Source: Pseudomonadota bacterium
GTDB lineage: Bacteria > Pseudomonadota > Gammaproteobacteria > Burkholderiales > Ferrovaceae
Reading direction: 5' to 3'
Length of the DNA: 55,689 nucleotides
Assembly: GCA_021805445.1 (NCBI GenBank)
Contig: JAJZFH010000028.1
Span: 1-55,689 of the forward strand
In this document: positions 25,201-38,457 of the stretch, in pieces
Layout: each line of letters starts with the position of its first letter
How positions within the stretch are numbered: position 1 is the stretch's first letter
Notes under the pieces: generated by a model
What the model was told of the DNA's origin: nothing
Database searches by the model: none
What the model saw: only the letters and a program-made list of their open reading frames with translations
Position numbers and translations under genes: made by a program

Positions 25201-26304
25201 GGGGGCCCAAAGAAGTTACCCAAAGGCACCCTGATCACCCAGGATTACCTGCATCAATTGGGGCGCTGGGATTGGTTTGACATCCGGCTTGGGGAAGAGG
25301 ATCAGCAGGTTCAACTGGAGCAGTTGAAGGAAAGCCTGGAAGAAAAGCGCAAGGAATTTGAATTATTCTTTGAAGAAAAAAGGCGCAAATTGACCCAGGG
25401 GGATGAGTTGTCTCCAGGTGTCCAGAAAATGGTCAAGGTCTATCTGGCGGTGAAACGTCGTCTCCAGCCGGGTGACAAAATGGCGGGTCGGCACGGAAAC
25501 AAGGGGGTGGTCTCCAAGATCATTCCCGTGGAAGATATGCCTTTTACCGCAGATGGTACGCCGGTGGATATCGTGCTGAACCCACTTGGGGTTCCGTCGC
25601 GGATGAACGTGGGACAAATTCTGGAAACCCACTTGGGTTGGGCTGCCAAAGGCTTGGGACACGCGATTGGTCGTCTCATCGATCAGCAGGCAGATTCCAT
25701 GAAGTTGCGGGGATTTTTGGAAAAGATTTATAACGGCACGGGAAAAACAGAGTCCCTGACCGATATGACCGATGCCGAAATCGCAACCCTGGCGCATCAC
25801 CTGCGTGGTGGGGTGCCCTTTGCAACTCCCGTATTCGATGGTGCCAATGAGGCCGAGATCAAGGACATGCTGGAGTTGGCCGGATTACCCAGAGGGGGGC
25901 AGGTGCAGGTCTTCGATGGTCGCACCGGCGAGAGTTTCGATCGATTGGTGACCTTGGGATACATGCATATCCTGAAACTGCATCACTTGGTGGATGACAA
26001 GATGCATGCCCGTTCCACCGGCCCCTATAGCCTGGTTACCCAGCAACCCTTGGGGGGTAAGGCCCAGTTTGGAGGGCAGCGCTTCGGGGAAATGGAAGTT
26101 TGGGCGTTGGAAGCCTATGGGGCATCTTATACGCTCCAGGAAATGCTGACCGTCAAATCCGATGATGTGACAGGACGAACCAAGGTATATGAAAACATTG
26201 TCAAGGGCGAACATACCATCGATGCCGGTATGCCGGAATCCTTCAATGTGCTGGTGAAGGAAATTCGTTCTCTGGGCATTGACATCGATTTGGAGCGGTT
26301 CTGA
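22234..26304 (+). CDS. rpoB: DNA-directed RNA polymerase subunit beta
   Basis: A 1356-residue catalytic subunit. The start at 22234 ([15 protein letters not shown]) follows TGGAGA; a longer reading from 22111 would translate the leader. The rifampicin pocket reads [20 protein letters not shown] followed by [11 protein letters not shown], with the sensitive-type D, H and S residues; the T in DQTN is a betaproteobacterial feature as far as I recall. Later signatures are [28 protein letters not shown] and [17 protein letters not shown] near the C-terminus. Confidence 0.99.
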   Translation: MSYSFTEKKRIRKSFAKRHSVLDIPFLLATQLDSYTEFLQEGVNPTTRKNQGLESAFRSVFPIVSHSGNAVLEYVSYVLAVPPFDVVECQQRGMTFASPLRARVRLKIMDREASKPTVKEIKEQEVYMGEIPLMTRNGSFVINGTERVIVSQLHRSPGVFFEHDRGKTHSSGKLLFSARIIPYRGSWLDFEFDPKDLLYFRIDRRRKMPVSTLLRSIGFNTEQILETFFNFDDIHIDDKSLHMTLVPERLRGEVARFDIMAKDKVIVARDKRITVKHIRELEQAGLHRIEVPEDFVVGRILARDLIQTDTGELVARANDEITETLLAKIRVAGICDIQTLYTNDLDQGPYISQTLAIDDTLDQNAARIAIYRMMRPGEPPTEEAVKLLFQGLFFSEERYDLSAVGRMKFNRRVGRPDLTGSPILSNDDIVDVIRILVELRNGRGEIDDIDHLGNRRVRSVGELAENQFRSGLVRVERAVKERLSQAESENLMPHDLINAKPISAAIKEFFGSSQLSQFMDQTNPLSEITHKRRVSALGPGGLTRERAGFEVRDVHPTHYGRVCPIETPEGPNIGLINSLALYARTNEYGFLETPYRKVENGRVTDQIEMLSAIEEGRHVIAQANAALDDQGRFSDDLVSSRHFNEFTLAAPDRITHIDVAPAQIVSVAASLIPFLEHDDANRALMGSNMQRQAVPCLRAEKPLVGTGIERTVAVDSGTTVQARRGGVVDYVDAARIVVRVNDHETLAGEVGVDIYNLIKYRRSNQNTNINQRPIVNVGDMIQRNDVIADGASTDMGELALGQNLLVAFMPWNGYNFEDSILISERVVAEDRFTSIHIEELSVVARDTKLGPEEITRDISNLSERMLNRLDDSGIVYIGAEVEAGDVLVGKVTPKGETQLTPEEKLLRAIFGEKSSDVKDTSLRVPSGMAGTVIGVQVFTREGIERDARAQRIIDDELVQYKKDLGDQLRIMENDTFGRIERLLMGKVVKGGPKKLPKGTLITQDYLHQLGRWDWFDIRLGEEDQQVQLEQLKESLEEKRKEFELFFEEKRRKLTQGDELSPGVQKMVKVYLAVKRRLQPGDKMAGRHGNKGVVSKIIPVEDMPFTADGTPVDIVLNPLGVPSRMNVGQILETHLGWAAKGLGHAIGRLIDQQADSMKLRGFLEKIYNGTGKTESLTDMTDAEIATLAHHLRGGVPFATPVFDGANEAEIKDMLELAGLPRGGQVQVFDGRTGESFDRLVTLGYMHILKLHHLVDDKMHARSTGPYSLVTQQPLGGKAQFGGQRFGEMEVWALEAYGASYTLQEMLTVKSDDVTGRTKVYENIVKGEHTIDAGMPESFNVLVKEIRSLGIDIDLERF

Positions 26305-26345
26305 CAGAATTGGCTCGGACGGTTTAGGGGATTCAACTCATCAAT

Positions 26346-26380
26346 GGGAGTTCGGCATGGCCGACTCCCGCGCGGGAGGT
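26346..26380 (+). promoter_or_regulatory. possible Shine-Dalgarno switch in front of rpoC
   Basis: CTCCC (26365-26369) can pair either with the upstream GGGAG (26346-26350) in a 10-bp stem with one bulge, or with the downstream GGGAG (26374-26378), which is the rpoC ribosome site. The two folds exclude each other. This is the layout of an on/off translation switch; function is inference. Confidence 0.4.
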
Positions 26381-26385
26381 AAAGC

Positions 26386-29300
26386 GTGAAAGGACTATTG
26401 AACTTATTCAAGCAGACGACACAACCGGAAGAATTTGATGCGATCAAGATCGGACTGGCTTCACCCGACAAAATCCGGTCTTGGTCCTATGGTGAGGTAA
26501 AAAAACCTGAAACCATCAATTACCGTACCTTCAAACCGGAACGGGATGGCCTTTTCTGTGCCAAGATATTTGGGCCGGTCAAGGATTACGAGTGCTTGTG
26601 TGGGAAATACAAGCGCCTCAAGCATCGTGGGGTGATTTGTGAAAAATGTAACGTTGAAGTCACCCTGTCCAAGGTGCGACGTGAACGCATGGGTCATATC
26701 GAATTGGCCAGCCCTGTGGCACACATCTGGTTTCTGAAATCCTTGCCCTCTCGTCTTGGGATGGTATTGGACATGACCCTGCGTGACATTGAACGGGTTC
26801 TTTATTTTGAAGGTTTTGTGGTCACGGAACCAGGGATGACCCCCCTCCAGAAGGGGCAGTTACTGACTGAGGAAGACTATCTGGCCAAGGTCGAGGAGTA
26901 TGGCGACGAATTTTCCGCCAGCATGGGCGCCGAGGGCGTGCGCGAACTTCTCCGTCAAATCGACATCAATCAGGAAATCGAGCGCCTACGTCAGGAACTG
27001 GCTACGACCGGTTCTGAAACCAAGATCAAGAAATATGCCAAGCGTGTCAAGATTCTGGAGGCATTCCAGAAATCCGGCATCAAGCCAGAGTGGATGATCA
27101 TGGAAGTTCTTCCGGTTCTCCCTCCCGATTTGCGTCCTTTGGTTCCTTTGGACGGCGGACGTTTTGCCACCAGTGATTTGAATGATCTGTACCGTCGTGT
27201 GATCAATCGCAACAATCGGTTGAAACGGCTGCTGGAATTGAAGGCACCTGAAATCATCGTGCGCAATGAAAAGCGCATGTTGCAGGAAGCGGTGGATTCG
27301 CTGCTCGACAATGGCCGGCGGGGTAAGGCCATGACGGGGGCCAACAAGCGCGCCCTCAAGTCTCTGGCGGATATGATCAAGGGGAAGAGTGGTCGATTCC
27401 GTCAAAATCTGCTGGGGAAGCGGGTGGATTACTCCGGTCGCTCTGTGATCGTGGTGGGACCGCAACTCCAGTTGCATCAGTGTGGCTTGCCCAAGAAGAT
27501 GGCGCTGGAACTGTTCAAACCCTTTATTTTCCACAAACTCGAAGTTCTGGGTCTGGCGACGACGATCAAGGCGGCCAAACGCATGGTGGAACAGGAAATC
27601 CCGGAGGTATGGGATATTCTCGAAGATGTGATCCGGGAACACCCGGTTCTCCTGAATCGTGCGCCGACTTTGCATCGCTTGGGGATTCAGGCGTTCGAAC
27701 CCGTTCTGATCGAAGGCAAAGCCATCCAATTACACCCGTTGGTCTGTGCCGCTTTCAATGCGGACTTTGACGGTGACCAGATGGCCGTCCACGTGCCGCT
27801 TTCGTTGGAAGCACAGATGGAAGCCCGCACTTTGATGCTGGCCTCCAATAATGTGTTGTCACCCGCCAACGGGGATCCCATCATCGTGCCCTCACAGGAC
27901 ATCGTATTGGGGCTTTATTACGTTACCCGCGAACGTGTCAATGCACGCGGAGAAGGGATGATCTTCTCGGATGTGGGAGAGGTCGTGCGCGCTTATGAAT
28001 CACGCAAGGTCGATGTGACCGCGCGCATTTCCGTGCGCCTGACCGAGACGGTCAAGGAAGACAACGGTGCTTCGGCACGCCAGGTCACGCGCTATGAAAC
28101 CACGGTGGGTCGGGCCATGCTGTCCGAGATATTGCCCGATGGATTGCCTTTCTCGCACATCAACAAGGCGCTCAAGAAAAAGGAAATTTCCCGTCTCATC
28201 AACGCGGCCTTCCGTCGTTGTGGGATCAAGGAAGCCGTGGTATTTGCGGATAAATTGATGTATATGGGTTTTGCCATGGCGACGCGCGCCGGGATTTCGA
28301 TCTGTGTCGATGACATGCTGGTGCCCAACGAGAAGGAAGATCTGATCGCAGCTGCAGAGACAGAAGTGAAGGAAATCGAGAGTCAGTACACCTCGGGTCT
28401 GGTGACCCAGGGTGAACGTTACAACAAGGTGGTAGACATCTGGGGGCGTGCAGGCGATCAAGTGGCCAAGGCCATGATGGACCAACTGGGGCGCGAACCG
28501 GTCGTCAACCGCAAGGGCGAGACCACCACCCAGGAGTCCTTCAATTCCATCTACATGATGGCGGACTCCGGTGCGCGCGGTTCGGCGGCCCAGATTCGCC
28601 AATTGGCGGGGATGCGCGGCTTGATGGCCAAGCCCGACGGTTCGATCATCGAAACCCCGATCACGGCGAATTTCCGTGAAGGCCTGAACGTATTGCAATA
28701 CTTCATCTCGACCCACGGGGCGCGTAAGGGATTGGCGGATACCGCGCTGAAGACCGCCAATTCAGGATACCTGACCCGTCGTCTGGTGGACGTGACGCAA
28801 GATCTGGTGGTGGTGGAACAGGATTGCGGAACCGAACAAGGGATGCTCCTGAAAGCCCTGGTGGAAGGGGGAGAAGTGGTGGAACCTTTGCGTGACCGGA
28901 TTTTGGGACGCGTGGCCGCCATGGACGTCATTCACCCGGAAACCCAGGAAGTTCTGGTTCCGGCGGGCTACCTGTTCGACGAGGATGCCGTGGAGCAAGT
29001 GGAAGCCGCAGGGATCGACGAGATCAAGGCACGCAACCCGCTCACCTGTGAAACACGCTACGGTCTCTGTGCCCAATGCTATGGACGCGATTTGGGACGG
29101 GGCGGATTGGTGAACGTGGGAGAAGCCGTCGGAGTGATCTCGGCACAGTCCATCGGTGAACCGGGAACACAGTTGACCATGCGGACCTTTCACATCGGGG
29201 GGGCAGCCTCTCGAGCCGCCGTGATCAGCCAGGTGGAAAGCAAGTCAAACGGGGTGGTGCGAATTTCCGCTACCATGCGCCAGGTTACCAATGCCCGTCA

Positions 29301-30597
29301 GGAACAGATCGTGATTTCGCGCAGTGGTGAGGTGATTATTACCGACGATGCCGGGCGGGAACGGGAGCGGCACAAGATTCCCTACGGTGCCACCTTGCTG
29401 GTTGCGGAAGGCGGACGGGTCAAGGCAGGGCAGATTCTGGCCAACTGGGATCCTCACACACGTCCCATCATTACCGAGTATGCCGGAGAAGTGCGCTTCG
29501 AAAATGTGGAAGAAGGGGTGACGGTCGCCAAACAGATCGATGAAGTGACGGGTTTGTCCACCCTGGTGGTGATCGATCCCAAGCGTCGTGCCAGCGCACA
29601 GAGCAAAGGTGTGCGTCCACAGGTGAAACTGCTGGATGTTACAGGCAAGGAAATCAAGTTGGCGGGTACGGAACAGGTGGTCAATATCACCTTTCAGGTG
29701 GGTGCCATCATCACGGTCAAGAATGGGCAACAGGTCGGCGTGGGTGAAGTGCTGGCGCGGATTCCCCAGGAATCTTCAAAAACTCGGGATATTACCGGGG
29801 GCTTGCCACGGGTGGCCGAATTGTTCGAAGCCCGGTCCCCCAAAGATGCCGGTCTATTGGCAGAAATCACCGGTACCGTGTCCTTCGGGAAAGATACCAA
29901 GGGCAAACAGCGCTTGGTCATTACGGATACCGATGGCATTGCGCACGATTATCTGATTCCCAAGGACAAACATGTGACGGTGCATGATGGTCAGGTGGTG
30001 AACAAGGGCGAAACGATCGTGGATGGCCCGGCCGATCCCCATGACATCCTGCGTCTGCTGGGTGTGGGCGCATTGGCACGGTATATCACCGATGAAGTGC
30101 AGGACGTGTACCGCCTGCAGGGGGTGAAGATCAACGACAAGCACATCGAGGTGATCGTGCGCCAGATGCTGCGTCGGGTGCAGGTACTGGATGCGGGAGA
30201 GACACGCTTCATTCCGGGAGAACAGGTGGAGCGTGCAGACCTGCTCGAAGAAAATGAGCGGATCGTGGCGCAGAACAAGCGTCCTGCCACCTTCGAGAAT
30301 GTTTTGCTGGGGATTACCAAGGCATCGCTGTCTACGGATTCCTTTATTTCGGCGGCATCTTTCCAGGAAACAACCCGAGTCTTGACCGAAGCCGCCATCA
30401 TGGGCAAACGGGATGATTTGCGCGGTCTCAAGGAAAACGTCATTGTGGGACGACTGATCCCTGCCGGTACGGGTCTCGCTTATCACACAGCCCGCCGTCG
30501 CCGTGGTCAGCCAGAGTTGAGGGATAATCTGGGGGGAGATTTCATGATGGTGGAACCCATTACCACGGTGGAAACGGATGAGCATCCCGTTGCTTGA
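26386..30597 (+). CDS. rpoC: DNA-directed RNA polymerase subunit beta'
   Basis: A 1403-residue catalytic subunit, starting with GTG after GGGAGGT. The N-terminal zinc site is [19 protein letters not shown]. The active-site magnesium motif [12 protein letters not shown], the trigger-loop region [19 protein letters not shown] and a second cysteine cluster ([13 protein letters not shown]) are all present. It follows rpoB after 81 bp. The stop codon lies within the -35 element of the str promoter. Confidence 0.99.
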   Translation: MKGLLNLFKQTTQPEEFDAIKIGLASPDKIRSWSYGEVKKPETINYRTFKPERDGLFCAKIFGPVKDYECLCGKYKRLKHRGVICEKCNVEVTLSKVRRERMGHIELASPVAHIWFLKSLPSRLGMVLDMTLRDIERVLYFEGFVVTEPGMTPLQKGQLLTEEDYLAKVEEYGDEFSASMGAEGVRELLRQIDINQEIERLRQELATTGSETKIKKYAKRVKILEAFQKSGIKPEWMIMEVLPVLPPDLRPLVPLDGGRFATSDLNDLYRRVINRNNRLKRLLELKAPEIIVRNEKRMLQEAVDSLLDNGRRGKAMTGANKRALKSLADMIKGKSGRFRQNLLGKRVDYSGRSVIVVGPQLQLHQCGLPKKMALELFKPFIFHKLEVLGLATTIKAAKRMVEQEIPEVWDILEDVIREHPVLLNRAPTLHRLGIQAFEPVLIEGKAIQLHPLVCAAFNADFDGDQMAVHVPLSLEAQMEARTLMLASNNVLSPANGDPIIVPSQDIVLGLYYVTRERVNARGEGMIFSDVGEVVRAYESRKVDVTARISVRLTETVKEDNGASARQVTRYETTVGRAMLSEILPDGLPFSHINKALKKKEISRLINAAFRRCGIKEAVVFADKLMYMGFAMATRAGISICVDDMLVPNEKEDLIAAAETEVKEIESQYTSGLVTQGERYNKVVDIWGRAGDQVAKAMMDQLGREPVVNRKGETTTQESFNSIYMMADSGARGSAAQIRQLAGMRGLMAKPDGSIIETPITANFREGLNVLQYFISTHGARKGLADTALKTANSGYLTRRLVDVTQDLVVVEQDCGTEQGMLLKALVEGGEVVEPLRDRILGRVAAMDVIHPETQEVLVPAGYLFDEDAVEQVEAAGIDEIKARNPLTCETRYGLCAQCYGRDLGRGGLVNVGEAVGVISAQSIGEPGTQLTMRTFHIGGAASRAAVISQVESKSNGVVRISATMRQVTNARQEQIVISRSGEVIITDDAGRERERHKIPYGATLLVAEGGRVKAGQILANWDPHTRPIITEYAGEVRFENVEEGVTVAKQIDEVTGLSTLVVIDPKRRASAQSKGVRPQVKLLDVTGKEIKLAGTEQVVNITFQVGAIITVKNGQQVGVGEVLARIPQESSKTRDITGGLPRVAELFEARSPKDAGLLAEITGTVSFGKDTKGKQRLVITDTDGIAHDYLIPKDKHVTVHDGQVVNKGETIVDGPADPHDILRLLGVGALARYITDEVQDVYRLQGVKINDKHIEVIVRQMLRRVQVLDAGETRFIPGEQVERADLLEENERIVAQNKRPATFENVLLGITKASLSTDSFISAASFQETTRVLTEAAIMGKRDDLRGLKENVIVGRLIPAGTGLAYHTARRRRGQPELRDNLGGDFMMVEPITTVETDEHPVA

Positions 30598-30622
30598 CAA
30601 AGAAAGCATTTAAACATACAAT
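30594..30622 (+). promoter_or_regulatory. sigma70 promoter of the str operon (rpsL)
   Basis: TTGACA (30594-30599) and TACAAT (30617-30622) with a 17-bp spacer, five of six matches at the -10. It overlaps the rpoC stop. A GC-rich hairpin CGGGC/GCCCG (30637-30651) follows in the leader. Confidence 0.8.
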
Positions 30623-30687
30623 CGACAGTCTTTTTCCGGGCGTGTTGCCCGTGACCGGACTGTCTCGTACGGACGATAGGACTAACT

Positions 30688-31065
30688 ATGCCAACAATCA
30701 ACCAGTTGATTCGCAAACCGCGAGTCGCAAGAACGACCAAGAGCAAGGTGCCCGCCTTGGCCAATTCGCCGCAGAAGCGTGGCGTATGTACGCGGGTTTA
30801 TACCACCACCCCAAAAAAGCCCAACTCGGCCTTGCGGAAGGTGGCGCGGGTGCGTCTGACCAACGGCTTTGAAGTGTCCAGTTATATCGGTGGAGAAGGG
30901 CATAATCTGCAGGAACACTCGGTCGTGTTGATTCGCGGTGGTCGGGTCAAGGATCTTCCCGGGGTCCGCTACCACACTGTGCGGGGTAGTCTGGATACGG
31001 CAGGTGTGAAAGACCGTAAGCAGAGCCGTTCCAAGTACGGTGCCAAGCGTCCCAAAGCCGCCTAA
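30688..31065 (+). CDS. rpsL: 30S ribosomal protein S12
   Basis: A 125-residue decoding-centre protein. [12 protein letters not shown] carries K43 and GGRVKDLPG carries K88 and D89, the residues linked to streptomycin response; they are the sensitive type. First gene of the str set, 65 bp after its promoter. Confidence 0.98.
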   Translation: MPTINQLIRKPRVARTTKSKVPALANSPQKRGVCTRVYTTTPKKPNSALRKVARVRLTNGFEVSSYIGGEGHNLQEHSVVLIRGGRVKDLPGVRYHTVRGSLDTAGVKDRKQSRSKYGAKRPKAA

Positions 31066-31076
31066 TTTATTCATAA

Positions 31077-31565
<489 letters not shown>

Positions 31566-31604
31566 GGCTAGGGCTTTTTGGCGGGAAGGATTAAAGCATA
31601 AAGC

Positions 31605-31624
31605 AGGCCCGGAAATCCGGGCCT
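31605..31624 (+). terminator. hairpin between rpsG and fusA, possible partial terminator
   Basis: AGGCCCGG and CCGGGCCT form an 8-bp stem with a 4-nt loop, followed by only two further T residues. It may reduce read-through or protect mRNA ends rather than stop transcription. Confidence 0.35.
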
Positions 31625-31660
31625 TTGGCGTATCAAACTGACAGACAACGGACGGATAAA

Positions 31661-33754
31661 GTGGCACGCAAAACACCCATTGAGCGCTATCGGAATATTG
31701 GTATCTCGGCGCATATCGACGCAGGAAAAACCACGACCACAGAACGGATCCTTTTTTATACCGGGGTATCCCATAAAATCGGTGAAGTGCATGATGGTGC
31801 CGCAACCATGGACTGGATGGAGCAGGAACAAGAACGCGGAATCACCATCACTTCTGCTGCGACTACCTGTTTTTGGCGCGGGATGGAGGGAAAATACCCG
31901 GAACACCGTATCAATATCATCGATACACCCGGGCACGTCGATTTTACCATCGAGGTAGAGCGTTCCATGCGTGTTCTGGATGGCGCCTGCATGGTGTACG
32001 ACTCAGTGGGCGGCGTACAGCCGCAGTCGGAAACCGTTTGGCGTCAGGCCAGTAAATATGGCGTACCGCGTCTGGCCTTCGTCAACAAGATGGATCGGGT
32101 CGGGGCTGATTTTTTCAAGGTCTATCAACAGATTCGTGATCGCTTGCGGGGGAATCCGGTCCCGATCCAGATTCCTCTTGGTGCGGAGGATCATTTCGCC
32201 GGGGTTGTGGACCTGGTGATCATGAAGGCCATTTTGTGGGACGAGGCTTCCCAGGGGATGAAATTTGAATATCAGGAGATTCCTGACGACCTTCAGGATA
32301 AGGCGGAGGAGTGGCGTGAAAAAATGGTCGAGGCCGCCGCTGAATCTTCTGAAGCATTGATGAACAAGTATCTGGAAAGCGGCGAATTGAGCGAAGTTGA
32401 AATTCGTCTTGGCTTGCGGACCCGTACCCTTGCCGGTGAAATCGTTCCCATGCTGTGTGGTAGCGCCTTCAAGAATAAAGGGGTGCAAGCCATGCTGGAC
32501 GCCGTGATCGAGTATCTGCCTTCGCCGTCAGACATTCCGCCGGTGGAAGGTGAACTGGAGAACGGCCAAATGGCTGCCCGTCGTGCGGCAGATGATGAGC
32601 CTTTCTCTGCGCTGGCTTTCAAGATCATGACCGATCCTTTTGTAGGACAGTTGATTTTCTTCCGGGTGTATTCAGGCGTGATCAAGTCAGGCGACATGAT
32701 CTACAACCCCACCAAGGGACGTAAGGAGCGGGTGGGTCGTATTCTCCAAATGCATGCCAATCAGCGGGAAGAAATCAAGGAAGTGTTTGCTGGCGACATT
32801 GCGGCGGCCGTGGGATTGAAAGAAGCGACCACCGGGGATACGCTGTGCGAACCTGACAAAATCATTACTCTGGAAAAGATGGAGTTTCCTGAGCCTGTCA
32901 TTTCACAGGCAGTGGAGCCAAAAACCAAGGCAGACCAGGAAAAAATGGGGATTGCACTGAATCGGCTGGCACAGGAGGATCCTTCATTCCGTGTTCGGAC
33001 CGATGAAGAGTCGGGTCAGACCATCATTTCCGGGATGGGTGAATTGCACCTTGAAATCCTTGTGGACCGGATGAAGCGCGAATTTGGCGTTGAAGCCACG
33101 GTGGGCAAGCCCCAGGTTGCTTACCGGGAAACCATTCGCAGCAAGGTGGACAATGCGGAAGGAAAATTCATCAAACAAAGTGGTGGACGTGGTCAATACG
33201 GTCACGTCGTGCTCAAGGTCGAGCCCAACGAGATGGGGGCCGGTTTTGAATTTGTGGATGCCATCAAGGGTGGGGTAGTGCCGCGTGAATATATTCCTGC
33301 GGTTGAAAAGGGATTGATCGATACTCTGCCCAATGGCGTGCTGGCAGGCTTCCCGGTGGTGGATGTGAAAGTGACGCTTCATTTTGGTTCCTACCACGAT
33401 GTGGACTCCAATGAAAACGCCTTCAAGATGGCTGCTTCCATGGCGTTCAAGGATGGGATGCGCAAAGCCAACCCGGTGTTGCTTGAGCCCATGATGGCCG
33501 TGGAGGTGGAAACCCCGCCTGACTTCATGGGGAATGTAGTGGGTGATCTCTCCTCTCGCAGGGGCATGATCCAAGGCATGGAAGACGTTCTGGGAGTCAA
33601 GGTCATCAAGGCTGAAGTTCCCTTGGCTGAAATGTTTGGTTACTCGACGTCACTGCGTTCCGCAACTCAGGGACGTGCAACGTACACCATGGAATTCAAG
33701 CATTATTCTGAAGCCCCGCGCAATGTTGCGGAAGCGATCATCAACAAAAAATAA
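31661..33754 (+). CDS. fusA: elongation factor G
   Basis: The 697-residue translocase GTPase. The start is GTG at 31661, giving [20 protein letters not shown] as in the family; a longer reading from 31625 would translate the upstream hairpin. GTPase motifs are [18 protein letters not shown] and NKMDR; domain II includes [18 protein letters not shown], and domain [13 protein letters not shown]. Confidence 0.98.
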   Translation: MARKTPIERYRNIGISAHIDAGKTTTTERILFYTGVSHKIGEVHDGAATMDWMEQEQERGITITSAATTCFWRGMEGKYPEHRINIIDTPGHVDFTIEVERSMRVLDGACMVYDSVGGVQPQSETVWRQASKYGVPRLAFVNKMDRVGADFFKVYQQIRDRLRGNPVPIQIPLGAEDHFAGVVDLVIMKAILWDEASQGMKFEYQEIPDDLQDKAEEWREKMVEAAAESSEALMNKYLESGELSEVEIRLGLRTRTLAGEIVPMLCGSAFKNKGVQAMLDAVIEYLPSPSDIPPVEGELENGQMAARRAADDEPFSALAFKIMTDPFVGQLIFFRVYSGVIKSGDMIYNPTKGRKERVGRILQMHANQREEIKEVFAGDIAAAVGLKEATTGDTLCEPDKIITLEKMEFPEPVISQAVEPKTKADQEKMGIALNRLAQEDPSFRVRTDEESGQTIISGMGELHLEILVDRMKREFGVEATVGKPQVAYRETIRSKVDNAEGKFIKQSGGRGQYGHVVLKVEPNEMGAGFEFVDAIKGGVVPREYIPAVEKGLIDTLPNGVLAGFPVVDVKVTLHFGSYHDVDSNENAFKMAASMAFKDGMRKANPVLLEPMMAVEVETPPDFMGNVVGDLSSRRGMIQGMEDVLGVKVIKAEVPLAEMFGYSTSLRSATQGRATYTMEFKHYSEAPRNVAEAIINKK

Positions 33755-33782
33755 TTACTGAAACTGTTAGAGGTAACTCATT

Positions 33783-34973
33783 ATGGCAAAGAGCAAGTTT
33801 GAGCGGACGAAGCCGCATGTGAATGTGGGGACGATTGGCCACGTGGATCATGGCAAGACGACGCTGACGGCGGCGATGACGATTGTATTGTCGAAGAAGT
33901 TTGGGGGTGAGGCGAAGTCTTACGACCAGATTGATTCGGCGCCGGAGGAGAAGGCGCGGGGGATCACGATCAACACGGCGCATGTGGAGTATGAGACGGT
34001 GAATCGTCATTATGCGCACGTGGATTGTCCTGGGCACGCGGATTATGTGAAGAACATGATCACGGGTGCGGCGCAGATGGATGGGGCGGTATTGGTGGTA
34101 TCGGCGGCGGATGGGCCGATGCCGCAGACGCGAGAGCACATTTTGTTGGCACGTCAGGTCGGTGTTCCGTACATTGTGGTGTACATGAACAAGGCGGACA
34201 TGGTGGACGATGCGGAGTTGCTGGAATTGGTGGAGATGGAAGTCCGGGAGTTGTTGTCGAAGTACAATTTTCCTGGGGATGACACGCCGATCGTGATTGG
34301 AAGCGCCTTGAAGGCGCTGGAAGGGGATCAGTCGGAGATTGGGGAGCCGTCGATCTGGAAGTTGGCGGAGGCGTTGGATACTTATATTCCTGAGCCGAAG
34401 CGTGCGATCGATGGGCCGTTTTTGATGCCTGTGGAAGATGTATTTTCCATTTCTGGGCGCGGGACGGTGGTGACGGGACGGATCGAGCGCGGGATTGTGA
34501 AGGTTGGGGATGACATCGAGATTGTGGGGTTGAAGGCCACGCAAAAGACGGTGTGTACCGGGGTTGAGATGTTCCGCAAGTTGCTGGATCAGGGGCAGGC
34601 TGGGGACAACGTTGGGGTGTTGTTGCGCGGGACGAAGCGCGAGGACGTGGAGCGTGGGCAGGTGTTGGCGAAGCCTGGGTCGATCACGCCGCACACCAAG
34701 TTTACGGCGGAGATTTATGTGTTGTCGAAGGATGAAGGGGGTCGTCATACGCCATTTTTCCAGGGGTATCGTCCGCAGTTTTACTTTCGCACGACGGATG
34801 TGACGGGGGCGATCGAGTTGCCTGAAGGGACGGAGATGGTGATGCCTGGGGACAACGTGTCGGTGACGGTGACGTTGATTGCCCCGATTGCGATGGAAGA
34901 GGGGTTGCGGTTTGCGATTCGCGAAGGCGGTCGGACCGTGGGCGCCGGTGTCGTCGCTAAAGTGATTCAATAA
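33783..34973 (+). CDS. tuf: elongation factor Tu, second copy
   Basis: The same 396-residue protein as the copy at 17573-18763. As far as I can compare, the DNA differs only in the final glutamine codon; flanks diverge 5 bp before the ATG and right after the stop. This is the usual str-operon copy after fusA. The near-identity indicates ongoing gene conversion or a recent duplication. The G-ending codon bias makes the whole antisense strand open as well, but that is a composition effect. Confidence 0.98.
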   Translation: MAKSKFERTKPHVNVGTIGHVDHGKTTLTAAMTIVLSKKFGGEAKSYDQIDSAPEEKARGITINTAHVEYETVNRHYAHVDCPGHADYVKNMITGAAQMDGAVLVVSAADGPMPQTREHILLARQVGVPYIVVYMNKADMVDDAELLELVEMEVRELLSKYNFPGDDTPIVIGSALKALEGDQSEIGEPSIWKLAEALDTYIPEPKRAIDGPFLMPVEDVFSISGRGTVVTGRIERGIVKVGDDIEIVGLKATQKTVCTGVEMFRKLLDQGQAGDNVGVLLRGTKREDVERGQVLAKPGSITPHTKFTAEIYVLSKDEGGRHTPFFQGYRPQFYFRTTDVTGAIELPEGTEMVMPGDNVSVTVTLIAPIAMEEGLRFAIREGGRTVGAGVVAKVIQ

Positions 34974-34986
34974 GGAAATATATTAA

Positions 34987-35307
34987 ATGGCTACCGCATT
35001 GACCCATCAAAAAATTCGCATCCGTCTGAAGGCGTTCGACTATCGGCTGATTGATCAGTCTGCGCTCGAGATCGTGGAAACCGCCAAGCGTACGGGAGCA
35101 GTGGTCAAGGGGCCGGTCCCCTTGCCTACCCGTATCGAGCGTTTTGACGTATTGCGTTCGCCCCATGTGAACAAGACTTCTCGTGATCAGTTCGAGATTC
35201 GTACGCATTCACGGTTAATGGATATCGTGGATCCTACCGATAAAACGGTGGATGCACTGATGAAACTTGACCTGCCTGCAGGCGTTGATGTGGAAATCAA
35301 GTTATAA
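34987..35307 (+). CDS. rpsJ: 30S ribosomal protein S10 (NusE)
   Basis: A 106-residue head protein that also serves in Nus antitermination. It has [38 protein letters not shown] and [19 protein letters not shown]. It starts 13 nt after the second tuf, so the S10 set is probably read through from the str operon. The following 102 bp hold small hairpins (ATCCAA-GGT-TTGGAT at 35306-35320; GAGGA/TCCTC) and no gene. Confidence 0.97.
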   Translation: MATALTHQKIRIRLKAFDYRLIDQSALEIVETAKRTGAVVKGPVPLPTRIERFDVLRSPHVNKTSRDQFEIRTHSRLMDIVDPTDKTVDALMKLDLPAGVDVEIKL

Positions 35308-35409
35308 TCCAAGGTTTGGATGTAAGTGCAGTACCAGCCGGTCAATTGGAATCGGCGCCTGAGGAGGGCCAGGGGGTCCTCACAGGAAATAAACATAAGG
35401 ACAATCAAG

Positions 35410-36054
35410 ATGACGATAGGACTTGTCGGCCGTAAAGTCGGCATGACGCGCGTCTTCACTGATGACGGTGAGGCTATTCCAGTCACCGTCGTGGAAGTGG
35501 GCGGTAATCGCGTCACACAAATCAAAACGCCAGCAACGGATGGGTATTCCGCGATCCAGGTGACATTTGGTGAACGACGTGCCAGTCGAGTGACCAAGGC
35601 TCAGATGGGTCATTTGGCAAAATCCGGTTCATTGGCAGGGACCCTGACCCGTGAATTTCCTGTAAGCGAAGTTCAGGTTGCAGACATTTCGCTGGGTTCC
35701 GTACTTCCCCTCGATCAGTTCCAGGTGGGGCAAAAGGTTGATGTCACAGGAACCACGCTGGGTAAAGGGTTCACCGGCGCGATCAAGCGACATCACTTCA
35801 GTTCCAATCGTGCCAGCCACGGTAATTCTCTCAGCCATAACAGTCCGGGTTCCATCGGAATGGCGCAAGATCCTGGTCGAGTATTTCCAGGGAAGCGGAT
35901 GGCGGGACACTATGGTGACGATCGCCGTACCACGCAGAATCTGGAAATCGTACGAATCGATAACGTACGCAATCTGCTGTTGATCAAGGGCGCCATTCCT
36001 GGCTCCAAGGGCGGTCATGTGATCGTCAAGCCTGCAGTCAAGGGAGGTGCATGA
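35410..36054 (+). CDS. rplC: 50S ribosomal protein L3
   Basis: A 214-residue protein near the peptidyl-transferase centre. It starts [16 protein letters not shown], with AAGGAC about 8 nt upstream; a reading from 35326 would translate the leader. The loop [20 protein letters not shown] contains the glutamine methylated in E. coli. It abuts rplD with a 1-nt gap. Confidence 0.97.
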   Translation: MTIGLVGRKVGMTRVFTDDGEAIPVTVVEVGGNRVTQIKTPATDGYSAIQVTFGERRASRVTKAQMGHLAKSGSLAGTLTREFPVSEVQVADISLGSVLPLDQFQVGQKVDVTGTTLGKGFTGAIKRHHFSSNRASHGNSLSHNSPGSIGMAQDPGRVFPGKRMAGHYGDDRRTTQNLEIVRIDNVRNLLLIKGAIPGSKGGHVIVKPAVKGGA

Positions 36055-36055
36055 G

Positions 36056-36676
36056 ATGGATCTCAAACTGATTGACGATAACGGACAGGTGACTGCCACC
36101 GTTAACGGCTCGGATGCATTGTTTGCCAGAGACTACAACGAACCGCTGGTGCACCAGCTGGTCGTCGCGTTTCAGGCCAATGCACGGCAAGGAACTCGCG
36201 CCCAGAAGGGACGTAGCGATGTGGCCAAGTCCACCCGCAAGCCATGGAAACAGAAGGGGACGGGACGGGCCCGTGCCGGGATGGCATCCAGCCCCTTGTG
36301 GCGTGGCGGCGGAAAGATTTTTCCGGCCAGCCCGGATGAAAACTTTAGTCATAAAGTCAACCGCAAGATGTACCGTGTGGGCATGTGCACCATCCTGTCA
36401 CAACTGGTGCGGGAAGATCGTTTGGCCGTGGTTGAGGATATTGCTCTCGAATCCCCCAAGACCCGTCACTTTGCAGGAAAACTGAAAGGGATGGGGCTGG
36501 AACGGGTGCTGATCATTACCGATAGCCTGGATGAAAATCTTTATCTGTCTTCACGGAATTTGCCCAACGCGTTGGTTCTCATGGTCACGGAAGCAGATCC
36601 CTACAATCTGGTGCGTTTTCCGAAGGTGGTCCTGACACGCAGCGCAGTCAAGAAATTCGAGGAGGTGCTGGGATGA
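36056..36676 (+). CDS. rplD: 50S ribosomal protein L4
   Basis: A 206-residue protein lining the exit tunnel. The extended tunnel loop is [20 protein letters not shown] followed by WRGGGKIFP. The start at 36056 follows GGGAGGTG. In E. coli L4 represses its own operon; here the only leader-sized gap is 102 bp before rplC. It overlaps rplW by 4 nt. Confidence 0.97.
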   Translation: MDLKLIDDNGQVTATVNGSDALFARDYNEPLVHQLVVAFQANARQGTRAQKGRSDVAKSTRKPWKQKGTGRARAGMASSPLWRGGGKIFPASPDENFSHKVNRKMYRVGMCTILSQLVREDRLAVVEDIALESPKTRHFAGKLKGMGLERVLIITDSLDENLYLSSRNLPNALVLMVTEADPYNLVRFPKVVLTRSAVKKFEEVLG

Positions 36677-36981
36677 ATACCATCTTTCGTGAAGAACGTC
36701 TGCTCCAGATCATCGAAGCCCCTGTCATTTCCGAAAAAAGTACGCGCGTTGCAGACAAGCATCAACAAGCCGTATTTCGTGTGATTAGTGATGCAACCAA
36801 GGCGGAAATCAAGGCGGCAGTTCAACATCTGTTCAAGGTTGAAGTGGACACCGTGCAGGTAGTCAACGTCAAGGGCAAACATAAGCGTTCTGGCCGTTTC
36901 ATTGGCAAGCGTAAGGATTGGAAAAAAGCTTACGTCTGCCTCAAGGCCGGCCAGGAACTCAATCTGGTGCAGGGAGAATAA
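36673..36981 (+). CDS. rplW: 50S ribosomal protein L23
   Basis: A 102-residue protein at the tunnel exit, the docking site for trigger factor and SRP. It has [20 protein letters not shown] near the start, then [15 protein letters not shown] and the terminal [11 protein letters not shown]. Overlaps rplD by 4 nt. Confidence 0.97.
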   Translation: MNTIFREERLLQIIEAPVISEKSTRVADKHQQAVFRVISDATKAEIKAAVQHLFKVEVDTVQVVNVKGKHKRSGRFIGKRKDWKKAYVCLKAGQELNLVQGE

Positions 36982-36984
36982 GAC

Positions 36985-37812
36985 ATGGCGATCATCAAGA
37001 TGAAACCAACATCGCCGGGCCGGCGGGGCGTGATCAGAGTCAGTCACCCGCACCTGCACAAGGGCGAGGCGGAAAAAAGTTTGCTGGAAAAGCAATTCAA
37101 CCACGCAGGACGCAACAACAACGGGCATATCACCACTCGCCATCAGGGAGGGGGTCACCGTCAGCACTATCGTCTCGTGGATTTTCGGCGCAATAAAGAC
37201 GGTATCCCGGCCAAGGTCGAGCGCATCGAATACGATCCTAATCGGACCGCACATCTGGCCTTGCTGTGTTATGCCGATGGAGAACGCCGTTACATCATTG
37301 CCCCCAAAGGTATTTTGCAGGGTGCTCAATTGATGAGCGGGGCAGAAGCCCCCATCAAGCCGGGAAATTGCTTGCCACTTCGCAATATCCCGGTGGGGAG
37401 CACGATCCACTGTATCGAGATGCAACCTGGAAAGGGCGCACAGATGGCTCGATCTGCCGGCACCTCGGTTCAACTTTTGGCGCGGGAAGGAACTTATGCG
37501 CAACTTCGGTTGCGTTCAGGAGAAATTCGTCGCGTCCATGTGGATTGTCGCGCTACCCTCGGAGAAGTGAGCAACGAAGAACATAATCTTCGTTCCATCG
37601 GAAAGGCGGGAGCTCAGCGTTGGCGCGGGATTCGGCCCACGGTGCGCGGGGTTGCCATGAATCCGGTGGATCACCCCCATGGGGGCGGTGAAGGTAAAAC
37701 CGCCGCTGGCCGTCATCCTGTCAGTCCCTGGGGTATTCAGACCAAGGGGTATCGTACACGCAAGAACAAACGCACGAACAATATGATCGTTCGTCGTCGG
37801 CAATCGGCATAA
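36985..37812 (+). CDS. rplB: 50S ribosomal protein L2
   Basis: A 275-residue core protein needed for subunit joining and peptidyl transfer. It contains [25 protein letters not shown]-like repeats early ([20 protein letters not shown]) and the conserved [17 protein letters not shown] with the key histidine. Confidence 0.98.
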   Translation: MAIIKMKPTSPGRRGVIRVSHPHLHKGEAEKSLLEKQFNHAGRNNNGHITTRHQGGGHRQHYRLVDFRRNKDGIPAKVERIEYDPNRTAHLALLCYADGERRYIIAPKGILQGAQLMSGAEAPIKPGNCLPLRNIPVGSTIHCIEMQPGKGAQMARSAGTSVQLLAREGTYAQLRLRSGEIRRVHVDCRATLGEVSNEEHNLRSIGKAGAQRWRGIRPTVRGVAMNPVDHPHGGGEGKTAAGRHPVSPWGIQTKGYRTRKNKRTNNMIVRRRQSA

Positions 37813-37823
37813 GGGTCATCGAT

Positions 37824-38108
37824 ATGGCACGCTCGGTTAAGAAGGGACCGTTTGTAGACGGTCACCTCATCAAAAAGGTGGAAGTTGCAGTGGCTTCCAA
37901 AGATAAACGCCCCATCAAGACTTGGTCACGGCGCTCCACGGTTCTACCGGATTTTGTTGGGCTGACCATTGCGGTACATAACGGAAAGCAACATATCCCG
38001 GTGTATGTCACCGAAAATATGGTGGGCCATAAATTAGGGGAGTTTTCTCTGACGCGTACCTTCAAAGGTCACGCAGCAGACAAGAAAGCCTCCTCCGGCA
38101 AGAAGTAA
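37824..38108 (+). CDS. rpsS: 30S ribosomal protein S19
   Basis: A 94-residue head protein that pairs with S13. It starts [19 protein letters not shown] and has [19 protein letters not shown] and [20 protein letters not shown]. Confidence 0.98.
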   Translation: MARSVKKGPFVDGHLIKKVEVAVASKDKRPIKTWSRRSTVLPDFVGLTIAVHNGKQHIPVYVTENMVGHKLGEFSLTRTFKGHAADKKASSGKK

Positions 38109-38116
38109 GGGGAACC

Positions 38117-38455
38117 ATGATGAATGTACAAGCAACATTGCGTGGAGTCCACCTTTCTGCACAGAAAGGTCGGCTGGTGGCTGATCAGGTGCGGGGCCTG
38201 GGTGTGGCAAAAGCCCTGGACGTATTGAATTTCAGCCCGAAAAAAGGGGCGAGAATCATCAAAAAAGTGCTGGAATCGGCCATTGCCAATGCAGAGCATA
38301 ATCTCGGTCTGGATGTGGATGAGTTGAAAATTTCCACGATCTTTGTGGAGAAAGGGCCAGTACTGAAGCGCTTTACGGCGCGAGCCAAAGGACGTGGGAA
38401 CCGTATCGTCAAACCCACCTGTCATATCTATGTCACGGTCGCGGACGAGGAGTAA
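38117..38455 (+). CDS. rplV: 50S ribosomal protein L22
   Basis: A 112-residue protein whose long beta-hairpin (around [20 protein letters not shown]) lines the exit tunnel and affects macrolide response. Two adjacent ATGs, 38117 and 38120, can start it. It precedes rpsC by 2 nt. Confidence 0.97.
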   Translation: MMNVQATLRGVHLSAQKGRLVADQVRGLGVAKALDVLNFSPKKGARIIKKVLESAIANAEHNLGLDVDELKISTIFVEKGPVLKRFTARAKGRGNRIVKPTCHIYVTVADEE

Positions 38456-38457
38456 CC

